Shown here one piece after another: positions 18,899 through 26,303 of a stretch of DNA of 34,233 bases. The stretch spans positions 1 to 34,233 of the forward strand of contig CAMCQE010000028.1 of assembly GCA_945876945.1 (NCBI GenBank), written 5' to 3'. A program made the position numbers and the translations under genes. The notes beneath the pieces are model-generated. The model worked only from the letters and a program-made list of their open reading frames with translations, had not been told where the DNA came from and did no database searches. How positions within the stretch are numbered: position 1 is the stretch's first letter; each line of letters starts with the position of its first letter. This DNA comes from Klebsiella pneumoniae (lineage in GTDB: Bacteria; Pseudomonadota; Gammaproteobacteria; Ga0077536).

Positions 18899-21313
18899 TC
18901 AGGATGACGCGCCGCGCGCGGGTTTTTGGCCCTTGAAGACCAGAGCTACCACCTCGCGGAAGTGCTCGACAAAACTCACCTTCACCCCACGCCGAACGTA
19001 GTCCGGCAGGTCGTCGTAATCGCGTTGATTGGCGGCCGGCAAGATCACCGCCGAATAGCCAATGCGTTTGGCGGCAATGAGCTTTTCGCGAATGCCCCCC
19101 ACCGGCAGCACCCGCCCCGTCAAAGTGAGTTCACCGGTCATGGCCACCGGCCGCACCAGGGGCTCATTGCGCGCGAGCGACAGCAAGGCGGTGGCCATCG
19201 TGACGCCCGCACTGGGGCCATCTTTCGGCGTGGCACCTTCAGGCACGTGAAGATGGACGTAGGTCTCGTCAAAAAATGCCGGATCGCCCTGATAGATCCC
19301 AAGATTGGCGGCGATGTAGCTGTAGGCAATCTCGGCCGATTCCCGCATGACCTCCCCCAGCTGGCCGGTTAGCCGAAAGCCACGTTGTTTGCTGTGCACG
19401 CGCGCCGCCTCCACCTCCAGCGTGGCACCGCCCATCGCCGTCCAGGCCAAGCCGGTCACCACGCCAACGCCGCGCTGCGGGTTCTCGTGTCGAAACACCG
19501 GCTGGCCGAGCAATTCGATCAGGGCCTGCGGATTAACACGTTCCTGCGTGGCGGGTGCTTCCAGCACTTTCAACGCGACTTTACGGGCCACTCGATTGAG
19601 CTGCTTTTCCAGGTTGCGCACCCCGGCTTCGCGCGCGTAGCCGTCGATAAGGGTGCGCAAGGTGGTATCCGAAAAAGTCAGCTGGCGCGCTTTCAGGCCG
19701 GCGCGTTGCCGCACCCGTGGCACGAGATGCTTTTTGGCGATCGCCAGTTTTTCTTCCATCACATAACCCGCCAGCCGGATGACCTCCATGCGATCGAGCA
19801 GCGGACGCGGAATGCTGTCCAGCTGGTTGGCGGTGCAGACGAACAGCACGCGCGACAGGTCAAAGCGCACATCAAGGTAATGGTCGAGGAAGTTGGCGTT
19901 TTGCTCGGGGTCTAGCACCTCAAGCAAGGCCGACGCGGGGTCGCCCTGATAGGCGCTGCCGATCTTGTCGATTTCGTCCAGCATGATGACCGGGTTCGCG
20001 CTTTGCACCTCGCGCAAGGCTTGCATGAACTTGCCGGGCATCGCCCCGATGTAGGTGCGGCGATGCCCTTTGATTTCCGCCTCATCGCGCATGCCGCCCA
20101 CGCTAAATCGATAGAACTTGCGGCCCAGGGCGTCGGCGATCGAGCGACCGATTGAGGTCTTGCCCACGCCGGGCGGCCCCACGAGCAACAGAATGGAACC
20201 CGCCACGCGGCCGGTGAGCGCGCCAACGCCTAAAAACTCGATGATGCGTTCCTTCACATCGGCCAGGCCTTCGTGCTCGGCGTCAAGCAACTCACGGGCG
20301 CGCGGAATATTCACATCATCGGGGGTGAACTTGCCCCAGGGCAGGGAGGTCAGCGCATCGAGATAGTTGCGGGTGCCGGCGTATTCGGGCGATCCCGTTT
20401 CCAACAAGGAAAACTTGCGGCATTCGTCGTCAATGCGAGACTGCACATCGGCGGGCACCGTGCAGCCTTCGAGGCGCTCGCGGAAACGCTCCAGCTCAAT
20501 CGCCTTGTCGTCCTTGGAAAGGCCGAGCTGCTGCTGGATTTCCTTCAGCTGCTCCCGCAGAAAAAACTGCCGCTGGTTTTCGCTGACGCGCTCCTCAACC
20601 TTCTGTCGGATCTGGCTTTGCAGGCCTGCCACCTCCACTTCGCGCTGAATCAGCAGCATGACTTTTTCCATCCGCCGGAGCAGCGGCACGGTTTCCAGCA
20701 CTTCCTGCAGCTCTTCGCTGGAGGCGCTGGTGAGCGCGGCAGCGAAATCGGCTAGCGGGGAGGCGTCGTCCGGGCTAAAGCGTTCGAGATAGGCTTTAAC
20801 GTTCTCGCGATAGAAGGGGTTTAGCGGCAGCAGTTCCTTGATTTTGGCAATCACCGCGAGGCCGTAGGCGCGCAACTCCTGGGTGTTTTCCGGCGGCGGC
20901 TCGGGGTAGTCGACCTGCGCAAGGAAAGGTGCCTTGTCGGATGCCCAATCGAGAATCCGGAAGCGTTGCAGGCCCTCCGCGACAAACTGGATATGGCCAT
21001 CGCTGCGCATCGGCTGATGCATGCGCACGACCGTGCCAATGCGGCGGAAGTTTTCCGGCGACGGCAGTTCGTGCATGTTGCCGGTGGCATGCACCAGCCC
21101 CACGAGGCGCTGCGGCGTATTGCCAACCCGTTCGACGGTTTCGCGCCAGGGTTCCTCGGGCAGCACGATGGGCATGGTCTGCGCAGGGAAAAACGGCCGG
21201 GATGGCAAGGGAATCAACAGGAGTTTGCCGGGCAGGGTGTCGCGCACACGCGCCGGCACCTGAAGGGTGGCGCCGCCGGCGAGTTGGCTGTCCGCGGTTA
21301 AATCATTCGACAT
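18899..21313 (-). CDS. lon: ATP-dependent protease Lon
   Basis: An 804-residue LonA-type protease, which unfolds and degrades damaged and regulatory proteins as a hexamer. The N-terminal substrate domain (~30-230) is followed by a coiled-coil region (EERVSENQRQFFLREQLKEIQQQ-like), then AAA+ with Walker A GPPGVGKTS and Walker B VIMLDEIDKIG. The peptidase domain holds the Ser-Lys dyad: Ser701 in DGPSAGVT and Lys744 in IREKLIAAKR, 43 residues apart as in E. coli Lon. I chose ATG 21313, which has AGAGGA ~8 nt upstream; the longer frame reaches back into the kinase gene. It lies 67 bp downstream of that kinase on the same strand, with a heat-shock-like promoter in between. Confidence 0.97.
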   Translation of the reverse strand: MSNDLTADSQLAGGATLQVPARVRDTLPGKLLLIPLPSRPFFPAQTMPIVLPEEPWRETVERVGNTPQRLVGLVHATGNMHELPSPENFRRIGTVVRMHQPMRSDGHIQFVAEGLQRFRILDWASDKAPFLAQVDYPEPPPENTQELRAYGLAVIAKIKELLPLNPFYRENVKAYLERFSPDDASPLADFAAALTSASSEELQEVLETVPLLRRMEKVMLLIQREVEVAGLQSQIRQKVEERVSENQRQFFLREQLKEIQQQLGLSKDDKAIELERFRERLEGCTVPADVQSRIDDECRKFSLLETGSPEYAGTRNYLDALTSLPWGKFTPDDVNIPRARELLDAEHEGLADVKERIIEFLGVGALTGRVAGSILLLVGPPGVGKTSIGRSIADALGRKFYRFSVGGMRDEAEIKGHRRTYIGAMPGKFMQALREVQSANPVIMLDEIDKIGSAYQGDPASALLEVLDPEQNANFLDHYLDVRFDLSRVLFVCTANQLDSIPRPLLDRMEVIRLAGYVMEEKLAIAKKHLVPRVRQRAGLKARQLTFSDTTLRTLIDGYAREAGVRNLEKQLNRVARKVALKVLEAPATQERVNPQALIELLGQPVFRHENPQRGVGVVTGLAWTAMGGATLEVEAARVHSKQRGFRLTGQLGEVMRESAEIAYSYIAANLGIYQGDPAFFDETYVHLHVPEGATPKDGPSAGVTMATALLSLARNEPLVRPVAMTGELTLTGRVLPVGGIREKLIAAKRIGYSAVILPAANQRDYDDLPDYVRRGVKVSFVEHFREVVALVFKGQKPARGASS

Positions 21314-21357
21314 CGAGAAAGTCCTCTGAACTGATGCGCCATGCGCTTGTTCATAGA

Positions 21358-21385
21358 GGTGCGGGCCAGATGCCCGGTTTTCAAG
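21358..21385 (-). promoter_or_regulatory. Possible sigma32 (heat-shock) promoter for lon
   Basis: On the minus strand, CTTGAAA (21385-21379) matches the sigma32 -35 element perfectly. After 13 nt, CCCGCACC (21365-21358) partly matches the -10 consensus CCCCATNT (the first three C). It overlaps the stop codon of the upstream kinase and would start transcription ~35-40 nt before the lon ATG. lon is a classical heat-shock gene, which supports the call; the weak -10 limits it. Confidence 0.45.
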
Positions 21386-22640
21386 CCTGCGCGCCTGCGT
21401 CTCCGGTGAGTGCGTCCAGGGCGGCCAGCATGGCTTCTGCACTGTCGTAACGGTCTGCCGGCTGCTTGGCGAGCAGACGGGCAATCAGCGGCTGGTATTG
21501 CGCGACGCCTGCGGGCAACAAGGGGATAGGCGCGTGCAGATGCTGATGAATCATGGCGTGCGAATTGTCGGCCCGAAACGGCTTACGCCGGGTCAGCATT
21601 TCGAACAGGATGATGCCGGCGCTGTAGAAATCACTTCGATGGTCGACTTCCGCGCCGCTCGCCTGCTCCGGGCTCACGTAGTTCGGAGTGCCCAAGGCGT
21701 TATCCACCCGCGTCAATTCGGAGTGTTCCTCCAGCCGGCGCGAGATGCCGAAATCAGCCAGCGCGAGTCGATGCTCGCTGGCAAACAGGATATTGCCCGG
21801 CTTGAGGTCGCGATGAACGATGCCACGCGCGTGAATCGCGGACAGGCCCTGCGCAATCTGGCGGAAATAGCTCATCGCTTCTTCCGGCGTTAAGCCCGCG
21901 ACAATGCGCTGCTTGAGGTCCCCTTCAGGCAGGAACTCCATCGCGATGTAGCCGTAATGCTCGGTAAAACCATGCGCGATAAACCGCACCACCTGCGGGC
22001 TGTCGATAGCGGCAATCAGCTCTGCCTCACGAATGAAACGTTGCAGCAGATGCGGCTCCACCACGTGCGCGAGATCGACAATCTTCAGCACCAGCGGTTG
22101 GCCACCGCCGGCCGGTTCGGCGAGATAAAGACGAGAGTAGGCGCCCTGCCCAATCAGGCGCTGAAAGCGGTAACCGATGCGGTCACCTTGAGGCGTCGCC
22201 CCGAGAGACGCCACGCTGCGCATGATGCGGGCGTCATCCTTGAGCGGCGTCCAGGTCGGCAACGAACGAACCTCGCGCAGCCGCGCCAAACTCTCAGTCA
22301 GGCGTTCGGTGTCGAGGTCGCGCTTAAGCAGGATGTCGCTGGCGCCCTCCCTGATCGCGCGACTCCCCAGATAGACGTCGGCTTCGTCGGCCAGAAGGAT
22401 GGCCGGCGGAAAACCCCGGGCATCCGAATAACGGCGGATCCAGTCGAGGCCACTCGCGATGCCGCCGAGGTTCTGCGCGATGAGCAAAACGTCATACAGC
22501 GCCCAGTTGAAGCTCGGCGGCGGCGCACCACGTTGCTCAGGGTCGTACTCCGTCACCTCTACATCGGACGCTACGCCGGCCAGCGCCCGACGTGTTCTGG
22601 CCAGACCCTCGCGAGAATCGTCGATGATGATTGCTTTCAT
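21381..22640 (-). CDS. Ser/Thr protein kinase with N-terminal acceptor-less receiver domain
   Basis: A 419-residue soluble protein. Residues 1-120 have a response-regulator fold: acidic pair Asp7-Asp8 (IIIDDSREG) and the conserved Lys106 (DILLKRD). The phosphoacceptor position after strand 3 (YDVLLIAQNL) is Ala55, so phosphorelay through Asp is not expected. Residues ~157-410 form a Hanks-type kinase with glycine loop IGQGAYSRLY (163-172), Lys186, catalytic HRDLKPGN (Asp278, Asn283), DFG at 296-298 and the activation/P+1 segment GTPNYVSPEQ. All catalytic residues are present, so it should be active on Ser/Thr. There is no transmembrane helix or PASTA domain. I chose ATG 22640; the longer frame runs into a terminator. 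Its lon neighbour is 67 bp downstream, and a membrane PP2C-type phosphatase lies ~2 kb away. Confidence 0.92.
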   Translation of the reverse strand: MKAIIIDDSREGLARTRRALAGVASDVEVTEYDPEQRGAPPPSFNWALYDVLLIAQNLGGIASGLDWIRRYSDARGFPPAILLADEADVYLGSRAIREGASDILLKRDLDTERLTESLARLREVRSLPTWTPLKDDARIMRSVASLGATPQGDRIGYRFQRLIGQGAYSRLYLAEPAGGGQPLVLKIVDLAHVVEPHLLQRFIREAELIAAIDSPQVVRFIAHGFTEHYGYIAMEFLPEGDLKQRIVAGLTPEEAMSYFRQIAQGLSAIHARGIVHRDLKPGNILFASEHRLALADFGISRRLEEHSELTRVDNALGTPNYVSPEQASGAEVDHRSDFYSAGIILFEMLTRRKPFRADNSHAMIHQHLHAPIPLLPAGVAQYQPLIARLLAKQPADRYDSAEAMLAALDALTGDAGAQA

Positions 22641-22700
22641 GGGCGGGAAGTTCCGGGATGCTGAAACGCGGCCAGGCCACCGCAGTGAACACGAGCGCGC

Positions 22701-22732
22701 CAGAAAAAAGAAGGGCTGCACAAGGCAGCCCT
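22701..22732 (-). terminator. Rho-independent terminator of the small gene
   Basis: On the minus strand AGGGCTGC and GCAGCCCT form a perfect 8-bp stem (22732-22725 / 22719-22712) with a 5-nt loop, followed immediately by TCTTTTTTCTG. It lies 28 bp past the stop of the 72-residue gene and 60 bp before the kinase ATG, so the kinase gene probably needs its own promoter or read-through. Confidence 0.9.
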
Positions 22733-22760
22733 AAATACGCTGGAGACAGGTTGCCCTGTC

Positions 22761-22979
22761 TTACTCACCCACGGAGTTCGGTACGGATGCAGTGCGCGCG
22801 AGAAGGGCGCGACCTTTACGGGTGACAAAGCCTTCAGCGCTCACGTAGCCCTCGGAGATTGCGGTCTGCAGGACCTGCTTGGAGCGTTCGCGCGGCACAT
22901 ACACCACCCCGTCGCCGTAGCGGCGATTGATGAGTTGCGCGATTGCGCTTTCGGTCGAGGTCACTGCATTCCCCTGCAT
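22761..22979 (-). CDS. Small uncharacterised protein, winged-helix-like C-terminal half
   Basis: A 72-residue protein I do not recognise by name. It is basic, with no signal peptide or membrane span. The segment SKQVLQTAISEGYVSAEGFVTRKGRALLA looks like the recognition-helix-plus-wing end of a small winged helix (the 'T-x-K-G-R-A-L-L' ending is common in such wings), and the first half (TESAIAQLINRRYGDGVVYV) is helical. DNA binding is therefore possible but unproven. Start is ATG 22979; a GTG one codon upstream (22982) is the alternative, and neither has a strong Shine-Dalgarno. The gene is an independent unit: an AT-rich promoter with inverted repeats upstream and a strong terminator downstream, which argues that it is real. 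Confidence 0.75.
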   Translation of the reverse strand: MQGNAVTSTESAIAQLINRRYGDGVVYVPRERSKQVLQTAISEGYVSAEGFVTRKGRALLARTASVPNSVGE

Positions 22980-23019
22980 CACTGGTCTGAATCACAAGAA
23001 GTTCAGACAACTTAGCGCC

Positions 23020-23036
23020 TTAGGGTAGTTACCTAA
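23020..23036. promoter_or_regulatory. Imperfect palindrome over the small gene's -10 (candidate operator)
   Basis: TTAGGGTAGTTACCTAA has 5-bp perfect arms TTAGG/CCTAA centred at 23028. It covers the proposed -10 of the promoter that reads into the 72-residue gene. A dimeric repressor would be well placed here; none is identified. Confidence 0.45.
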
Positions 23037-23049
23037 CAAACGATGTCAA
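23022..23049 (-). promoter_or_regulatory. Probable sigma70 promoter of the 72-residue gene
   Basis: On the minus strand a perfect TTGACA (23049-23044) is followed after 16 nt by TACCCT (23027-23022; 3 of 6 consensus bases). The leader would be ~35 nt. The region 22983-23080 is clearly more AT-rich than anything around it. Confidence 0.6.
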
Positions 23050-23079
23050 GATAAAATTATAAGTAATTGATTATCTTGA
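23046..23079. repeat. AT-rich 9-bp inverted repeat at the zapE stop codon
   Basis: TCAAGATAA (23046-23054) and TTATCTTGA (23071-23079) are perfect inverted copies 16 nt apart. One arm contains the zapE stop codon and the other overlaps the TTGACA -35 of the next gene. With so few G-C pairs it is more likely a protein-binding site than a terminator. Confidence 0.6.
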
Positions 23080-24168
23080 TAAGTGAGGACTTGCGAGATA
23101 TTCGAGAGTGGCCATTTCGGAAAGTCGGCTGACCGTTCGCTTGAACGACGCGGCAAGTCGGGTGCCGCGATAAAGGCCGGCCGGCTCGGCATTGGCGGAC
23201 AGCAATAGCTTCACCCGGCGGTCGTAGAGCTCATCAAGCAGATTCACGAAACGTCGGGCGGCGTCGTTGTCGTCTTCGCCCATCACGGGCACGCCGCTCA
23301 GGAGCACCGTGTGAAAGCAGCGGCCGATTTCGATGTAGTCCAGCGTGCTGCGAGCCCCGCCGCAGAGAGTCTGGAAATCAAACCAGACTACGCCATCGGT
23401 TTGCGCCCGGACGGCAAGCGCGCGTCCTTCAACTTCCAGCGTCCCCGCGGTGCAGGCAGCGCCCTGCGTGAGCGCGCCAAAACGTTCCAGCAGCGCCTGC
23501 GCACTGGCGTCATCTACCGGCACGTAATAGGTGGCGGCCTGAGTCAGCGCGCGCAGGCGATAGTCCGTGTCGCCCGCCAACTCCACCACCTCCAGACGTT
23601 CCTTCAGCAGGGCGATTGCCGGCAGGAAGCGCTCGCGTTGCAGACCACCCCGATAGAGGTTGTCCGGCACCTCATTGGAGGTGGTGACCAGCACCACGCC
23701 AAGATCCAGCAAGCCGCGCAGCAAGCGCCCCAGCAGCATGGCGTCGGTGATGTCAGTGACGTGGAACTCGTCCAGACACAGGACCTTCAAGCCTTCAGCC
23801 CAGCGCCGGGCGACCACCAGCAAGGGGTCTTCCACGCCAGCCAGCGTTTTGAGCTCGGCGTGCACCGCGCGCATGAACGAATGGAAGTGCAGACGCCGCC
23901 GCGACGACGGCGGCAGCGACTCGCAGAACAGGTCAACCAGCATCGTCTTGCCGCGCCCGACCGAACCCCAGAGATAAAGCCCCGGCACAGGCCTTGGCGT
24001 GCCCGCTTCACGCCAGCGCGACCACCAGCGCTTGTTCGCACCGGGCTGCTGCAAACCTTCATAAATTCGCTGCAGATGGGCCACTGCACTGGCTTGAGCG
24101 GGGTCGGCACGAAGCCCGTCTCGCGCCAGCCGCTGCTGGTAGAGCGCGAGAGGTGAGCCAGCACTCAT
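23071..24168 (-). CDS. zapE: Cell division protein ZapE (AFG1-like ATPase)
   Basis: A 365-residue AFG1/ZapE-family P-loop ATPase. Walker A is GSVGRGKT (68-75), Walker B is VLCLDEFHVTD with the family-typical EFHVTD extension, and a sensor-type VVLVTTSN follows. The later segments RFVNLLDELYDRRVKLLLSA and RTVSRLSEM are standard for the family. In E. coli ZapE associates with the FtsZ ring at late division and under low-oxygen growth; the eukaryotic relative AFG1 is mitochondrial. I chose ATG 24168 (MSAGSPLALYQQRLA); nine further in-frame residues upstream look like non-coding sequence. It diverges from the PP2C-type phosphatase gene across a 190-bp gap. Confidence 0.95.
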   Translation of the reverse strand: MSAGSPLALYQQRLARDGLRADPAQASAVAHLQRIYEGLQQPGANKRWWSRWREAGTPRPVPGLYLWGSVGRGKTMLVDLFCESLPPSSRRRLHFHSFMRAVHAELKTLAGVEDPLLVVARRWAEGLKVLCLDEFHVTDITDAMLLGRLLRGLLDLGVVLVTTSNEVPDNLYRGGLQRERFLPAIALLKERLEVVELAGDTDYRLRALTQAATYYVPVDDASAQALLERFGALTQGAACTAGTLEVEGRALAVRAQTDGVVWFDFQTLCGGARSTLDYIEIGRCFHTVLLSGVPVMGEDDNDAARRFVNLLDELYDRRVKLLLSANAEPAGLYRGTRLAASFKRTVSRLSEMATLEYLASPHLSR

Positions 24169-24323
24169 TGGTCGCCCCCACGCCAGGCGGCGCATTGGGC
24201 GCGGGGAATTTGGTAGCAGAGGAAAATAAGGCCGTTCAAGGTCAGAACTTCGTCTATGTCGGTCGCGGTCGAGAAGCTAAACGCGGCGTTGATTGGCGGT
24301 CAGCGTATGCTGTCGGCCACTTC

Positions 24324-24337
24324 ATCCCGCGCGGGAT
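24324..24337. promoter_or_regulatory. Perfect 14-bp palindrome upstream of the phosphatase gene
   Basis: ATCCCGCGCGGGAT is a perfect palindrome 21 bp before the proposed ATG at 24359, in the gap between zapE and the phosphatase gene. It could be an operator or a short hairpin masking the leader. I found no convincing -35/-10 pair near it. If translation really starts at the TTG at 24293, it is coding. Confidence 0.35.
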
Positions 24338-24358
24338 ACCGGGCAGTTTACGAATTCA

Positions 24359-26296
24359 ATGCAGATGTCGCGACCTCGCCGCTCGATCCGACGCAAGCTG
24401 CTGAGCTTGCTGATGCTCATCGGGCTGGTGCCCCTTCTCACGCTGGCCTGGCTCGACATCCAGACGCTGGGCGCACTTGGCGCCTCGCTGGCCGAAGAAC
24501 TGGCGGTGTCGCTGACCGAGCAGGCGCGTGCCAATCTGGTCCAGCAGGCAAATGCCAACGCCGCGCGCGCCAGCCGGGAAATAGAACTCATGGACTACAG
24601 TCTGCGGCTGCAGGCGCAGGCCGCGATCGGTCCGGCGGGTGCCCCTCAGAGCCAGGCCGCGATCCGGCAGCGACTGGCGGATTTCCTCACCCGTCGCCAG
24701 CTCCCGCAGGCCGCCCACATCGTCGTCAGCAGCCTGATTTTCCCTGACGGTACGCACACCAGCTTCCCGGCGCGGGCCAAGCTCGACCCCGGGATCGCGA
24801 ACACCGCGGCGGACTGGGCCCGCGCCAGACCCGCGAAAAATCTCACGCATTGGCTGGTGCCTCCCGCGGCTGACCCCAGCGTGCTGGTGGGTGTGCGGCG
24901 GCTAGCGAGCACTGGCAAGGCGGGGACGGGCGTTACCACGATGGCACTCGCCCTTCCCGCGCTGTTGGAAAGTTCATCCCTCAGCCCACCGTTCAATGCG
25001 GGCGCGCTGATCCTGCTCGTCAGTACCGAGGGCAGGGTCGCCTACGTTCACCAAGGCTCCCCCCTCAAGGCATTGACCCGCGGCGCGGCCCTTGTGCTGG
25101 ACGATGGCGGGCAACAGCAAGGCCTGCTGCATGATTTGAAGCACCTTGCGGCGAGCGAACGCGGGGCGCGTTTTCAGGGGCGGGATTACCTTTGCCTGCA
25201 TCGCGCGTTATCGAGGACCGGCTTCCATTTGGTTTGGCTGGTGCCCACCGAGGCGGCCACCGGCTTGGCGCGCGACGCCGGCGCCTATGCGCTGGCCAAC
25301 ACCCGGCGCCAAACCGACGCCTTGATCCCTTTTCTGCTGACCGTTGCCCTGCTCATCGTGCTGGCCGCGTTTTATGCATCACGCAGCGTGACCGGGCCCG
25401 TCTCGCGCCTGAAGTCGGTGGTGCAAGCCGTGGCTGACGGCGATTTTTCGGCCCGCGTCAGCATTCACACCGGGGATGAGCTCGAAGCGCTGGGCGCCGC
25501 GTTTAATCAGATGATTCCCCAACTGGCCGAGCAAACACGGCTGCAGGAATCGCTGGCGCTAGCCCGCGAAGCGCAGCAGCGTTTGCTGCCTGAGGCTGCG
25601 CCCAGTTTCCCGGGTCTGGATATCGCTGGCCAAACGCGCTACTGCGAGCAGACCGGCGGCGACTATTTCGACTATCTCGACGGGCGCCCGCATGGCCACG
25701 AGGCATTGGGGGTGGTGGTTGGCGACGTTGCCGGTCACGGCGTGGCGGCAGCCCTGCTGATGACCACCGCGCGCGCGCTGCTCCACGGAATGTCAGCGAC
25801 TTCGGGCGAGATCGAGCGCACGCTGCAGCAGCTCAACCTGCAGTTGGCTGGCGACGTTCGACCCGGTCATTTCATGACGCTGTTCTACCTGCAGATCGAT
25901 CGGCAGCAACAGCAACTCCGCTACTCGAGCGCGGGACACGACCCGATCCTCTGGTGGCACGCAGACACCGGTCAGTGCACCACGCTCGCCGGACTGGATA
26001 TTCCGCTTGGCATCGACCCGCAGTGGCAGTTTTCTCCCGCACTGGAAGCTGTTTTTAGGGTCGGCGATGTTTTTCTAATGGCCACTGACGGCGTCTGGGA
26101 AACGCGATCGGCGAGCGGGGACCCCTTTGGCAAAGCGCGGCTTGAGTCGCTGCTGTTGCGCCACGCCCGCGAATCTGCCCGCGATATTCTTGAGGCTGTC
26201 TTGCACGATCTGTCTGCGTTCGCCCACGACGTCGCGCCGCGCGATGACGTCACGGTGGTTGTCGTGCGGATTGATTCACCGCCAGCGCTCGCCTGA
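24359..26296 (+). CDS. Membrane sensor with HAMP and PP2C/SpoIIE-type Ser/Thr phosphatase domain
   Basis: A 645-residue membrane protein. A basic N-terminus (MQMSRPRRSIRRK) precedes helix 1 (LLSLLMLIGLVPLLTLAWL). A ~300-residue periplasmic sensor follows, then helix 2 (ALIPFLLTVALLIVLAAFYA), a HAMP domain (VTGPVSRLKSVVQAVADGDF) and a C-terminal PP2C-like domain of ~230 residues. Metal-binding and fold motifs are present: GGDYFDYL, VVVGDVAGHGVAAALLM, YSSAGHDPILWW, LMATDGVWETR and RDDVTVVVV. Such proteins dephosphorylate anti-anti-sigma (STAS) proteins or other Ser/Thr phosphoproteins; no STAS or anti-sigma gene is in the window. The Hanks-type kinase at 21381-22640 is a possible partner by proximity only. 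ATG 24359 is my choice; ATG 24365 and an upstream in-frame TTG at 24293 are alternatives, and none has a good ribosome site. Confidence 0.9.
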   Translation: MQMSRPRRSIRRKLLSLLMLIGLVPLLTLAWLDIQTLGALGASLAEELAVSLTEQARANLVQQANANAARASREIELMDYSLRLQAQAAIGPAGAPQSQAAIRQRLADFLTRRQLPQAAHIVVSSLIFPDGTHTSFPARAKLDPGIANTAADWARARPAKNLTHWLVPPAADPSVLVGVRRLASTGKAGTGVTTMALALPALLESSSLSPPFNAGALILLVSTEGRVAYVHQGSPLKALTRGAALVLDDGGQQQGLLHDLKHLAASERGARFQGRDYLCLHRALSRTGFHLVWLVPTEAATGLARDAGAYALANTRRQTDALIPFLLTVALLIVLAAFYASRSVTGPVSRLKSVVQAVADGDFSARVSIHTGDELEALGAAFNQMIPQLAEQTRLQESLALAREAQQRLLPEAAPSFPGLDIAGQTRYCEQTGGDYFDYLDGRPHGHEALGVVVGDVAGHGVAAALLMTTARALLHGMSATSGEIERTLQQLNLQLAGDVRPGHFMTLFYLQIDRQQQQLRYSSAGHDPILWWHADTGQCTTLAGLDIPLGIDPQWQFSPALEAVFRVGDVFLMATDGVWETRSASGDPFGKARLESLLLRHARESARDILEAVLHDLSAFAHDVAPRDDVTVVVVRIDSPPALA

Positions 26297-26303
26297 GCGG
26301 TGC

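Noticed and set aside
24256-24747. Plus-strand frame starting with ATG at 24256
   Set aside because: It is out of frame with the phosphatase gene, overlaps its sensor domain and has Arg/Gly-rich shadow composition.
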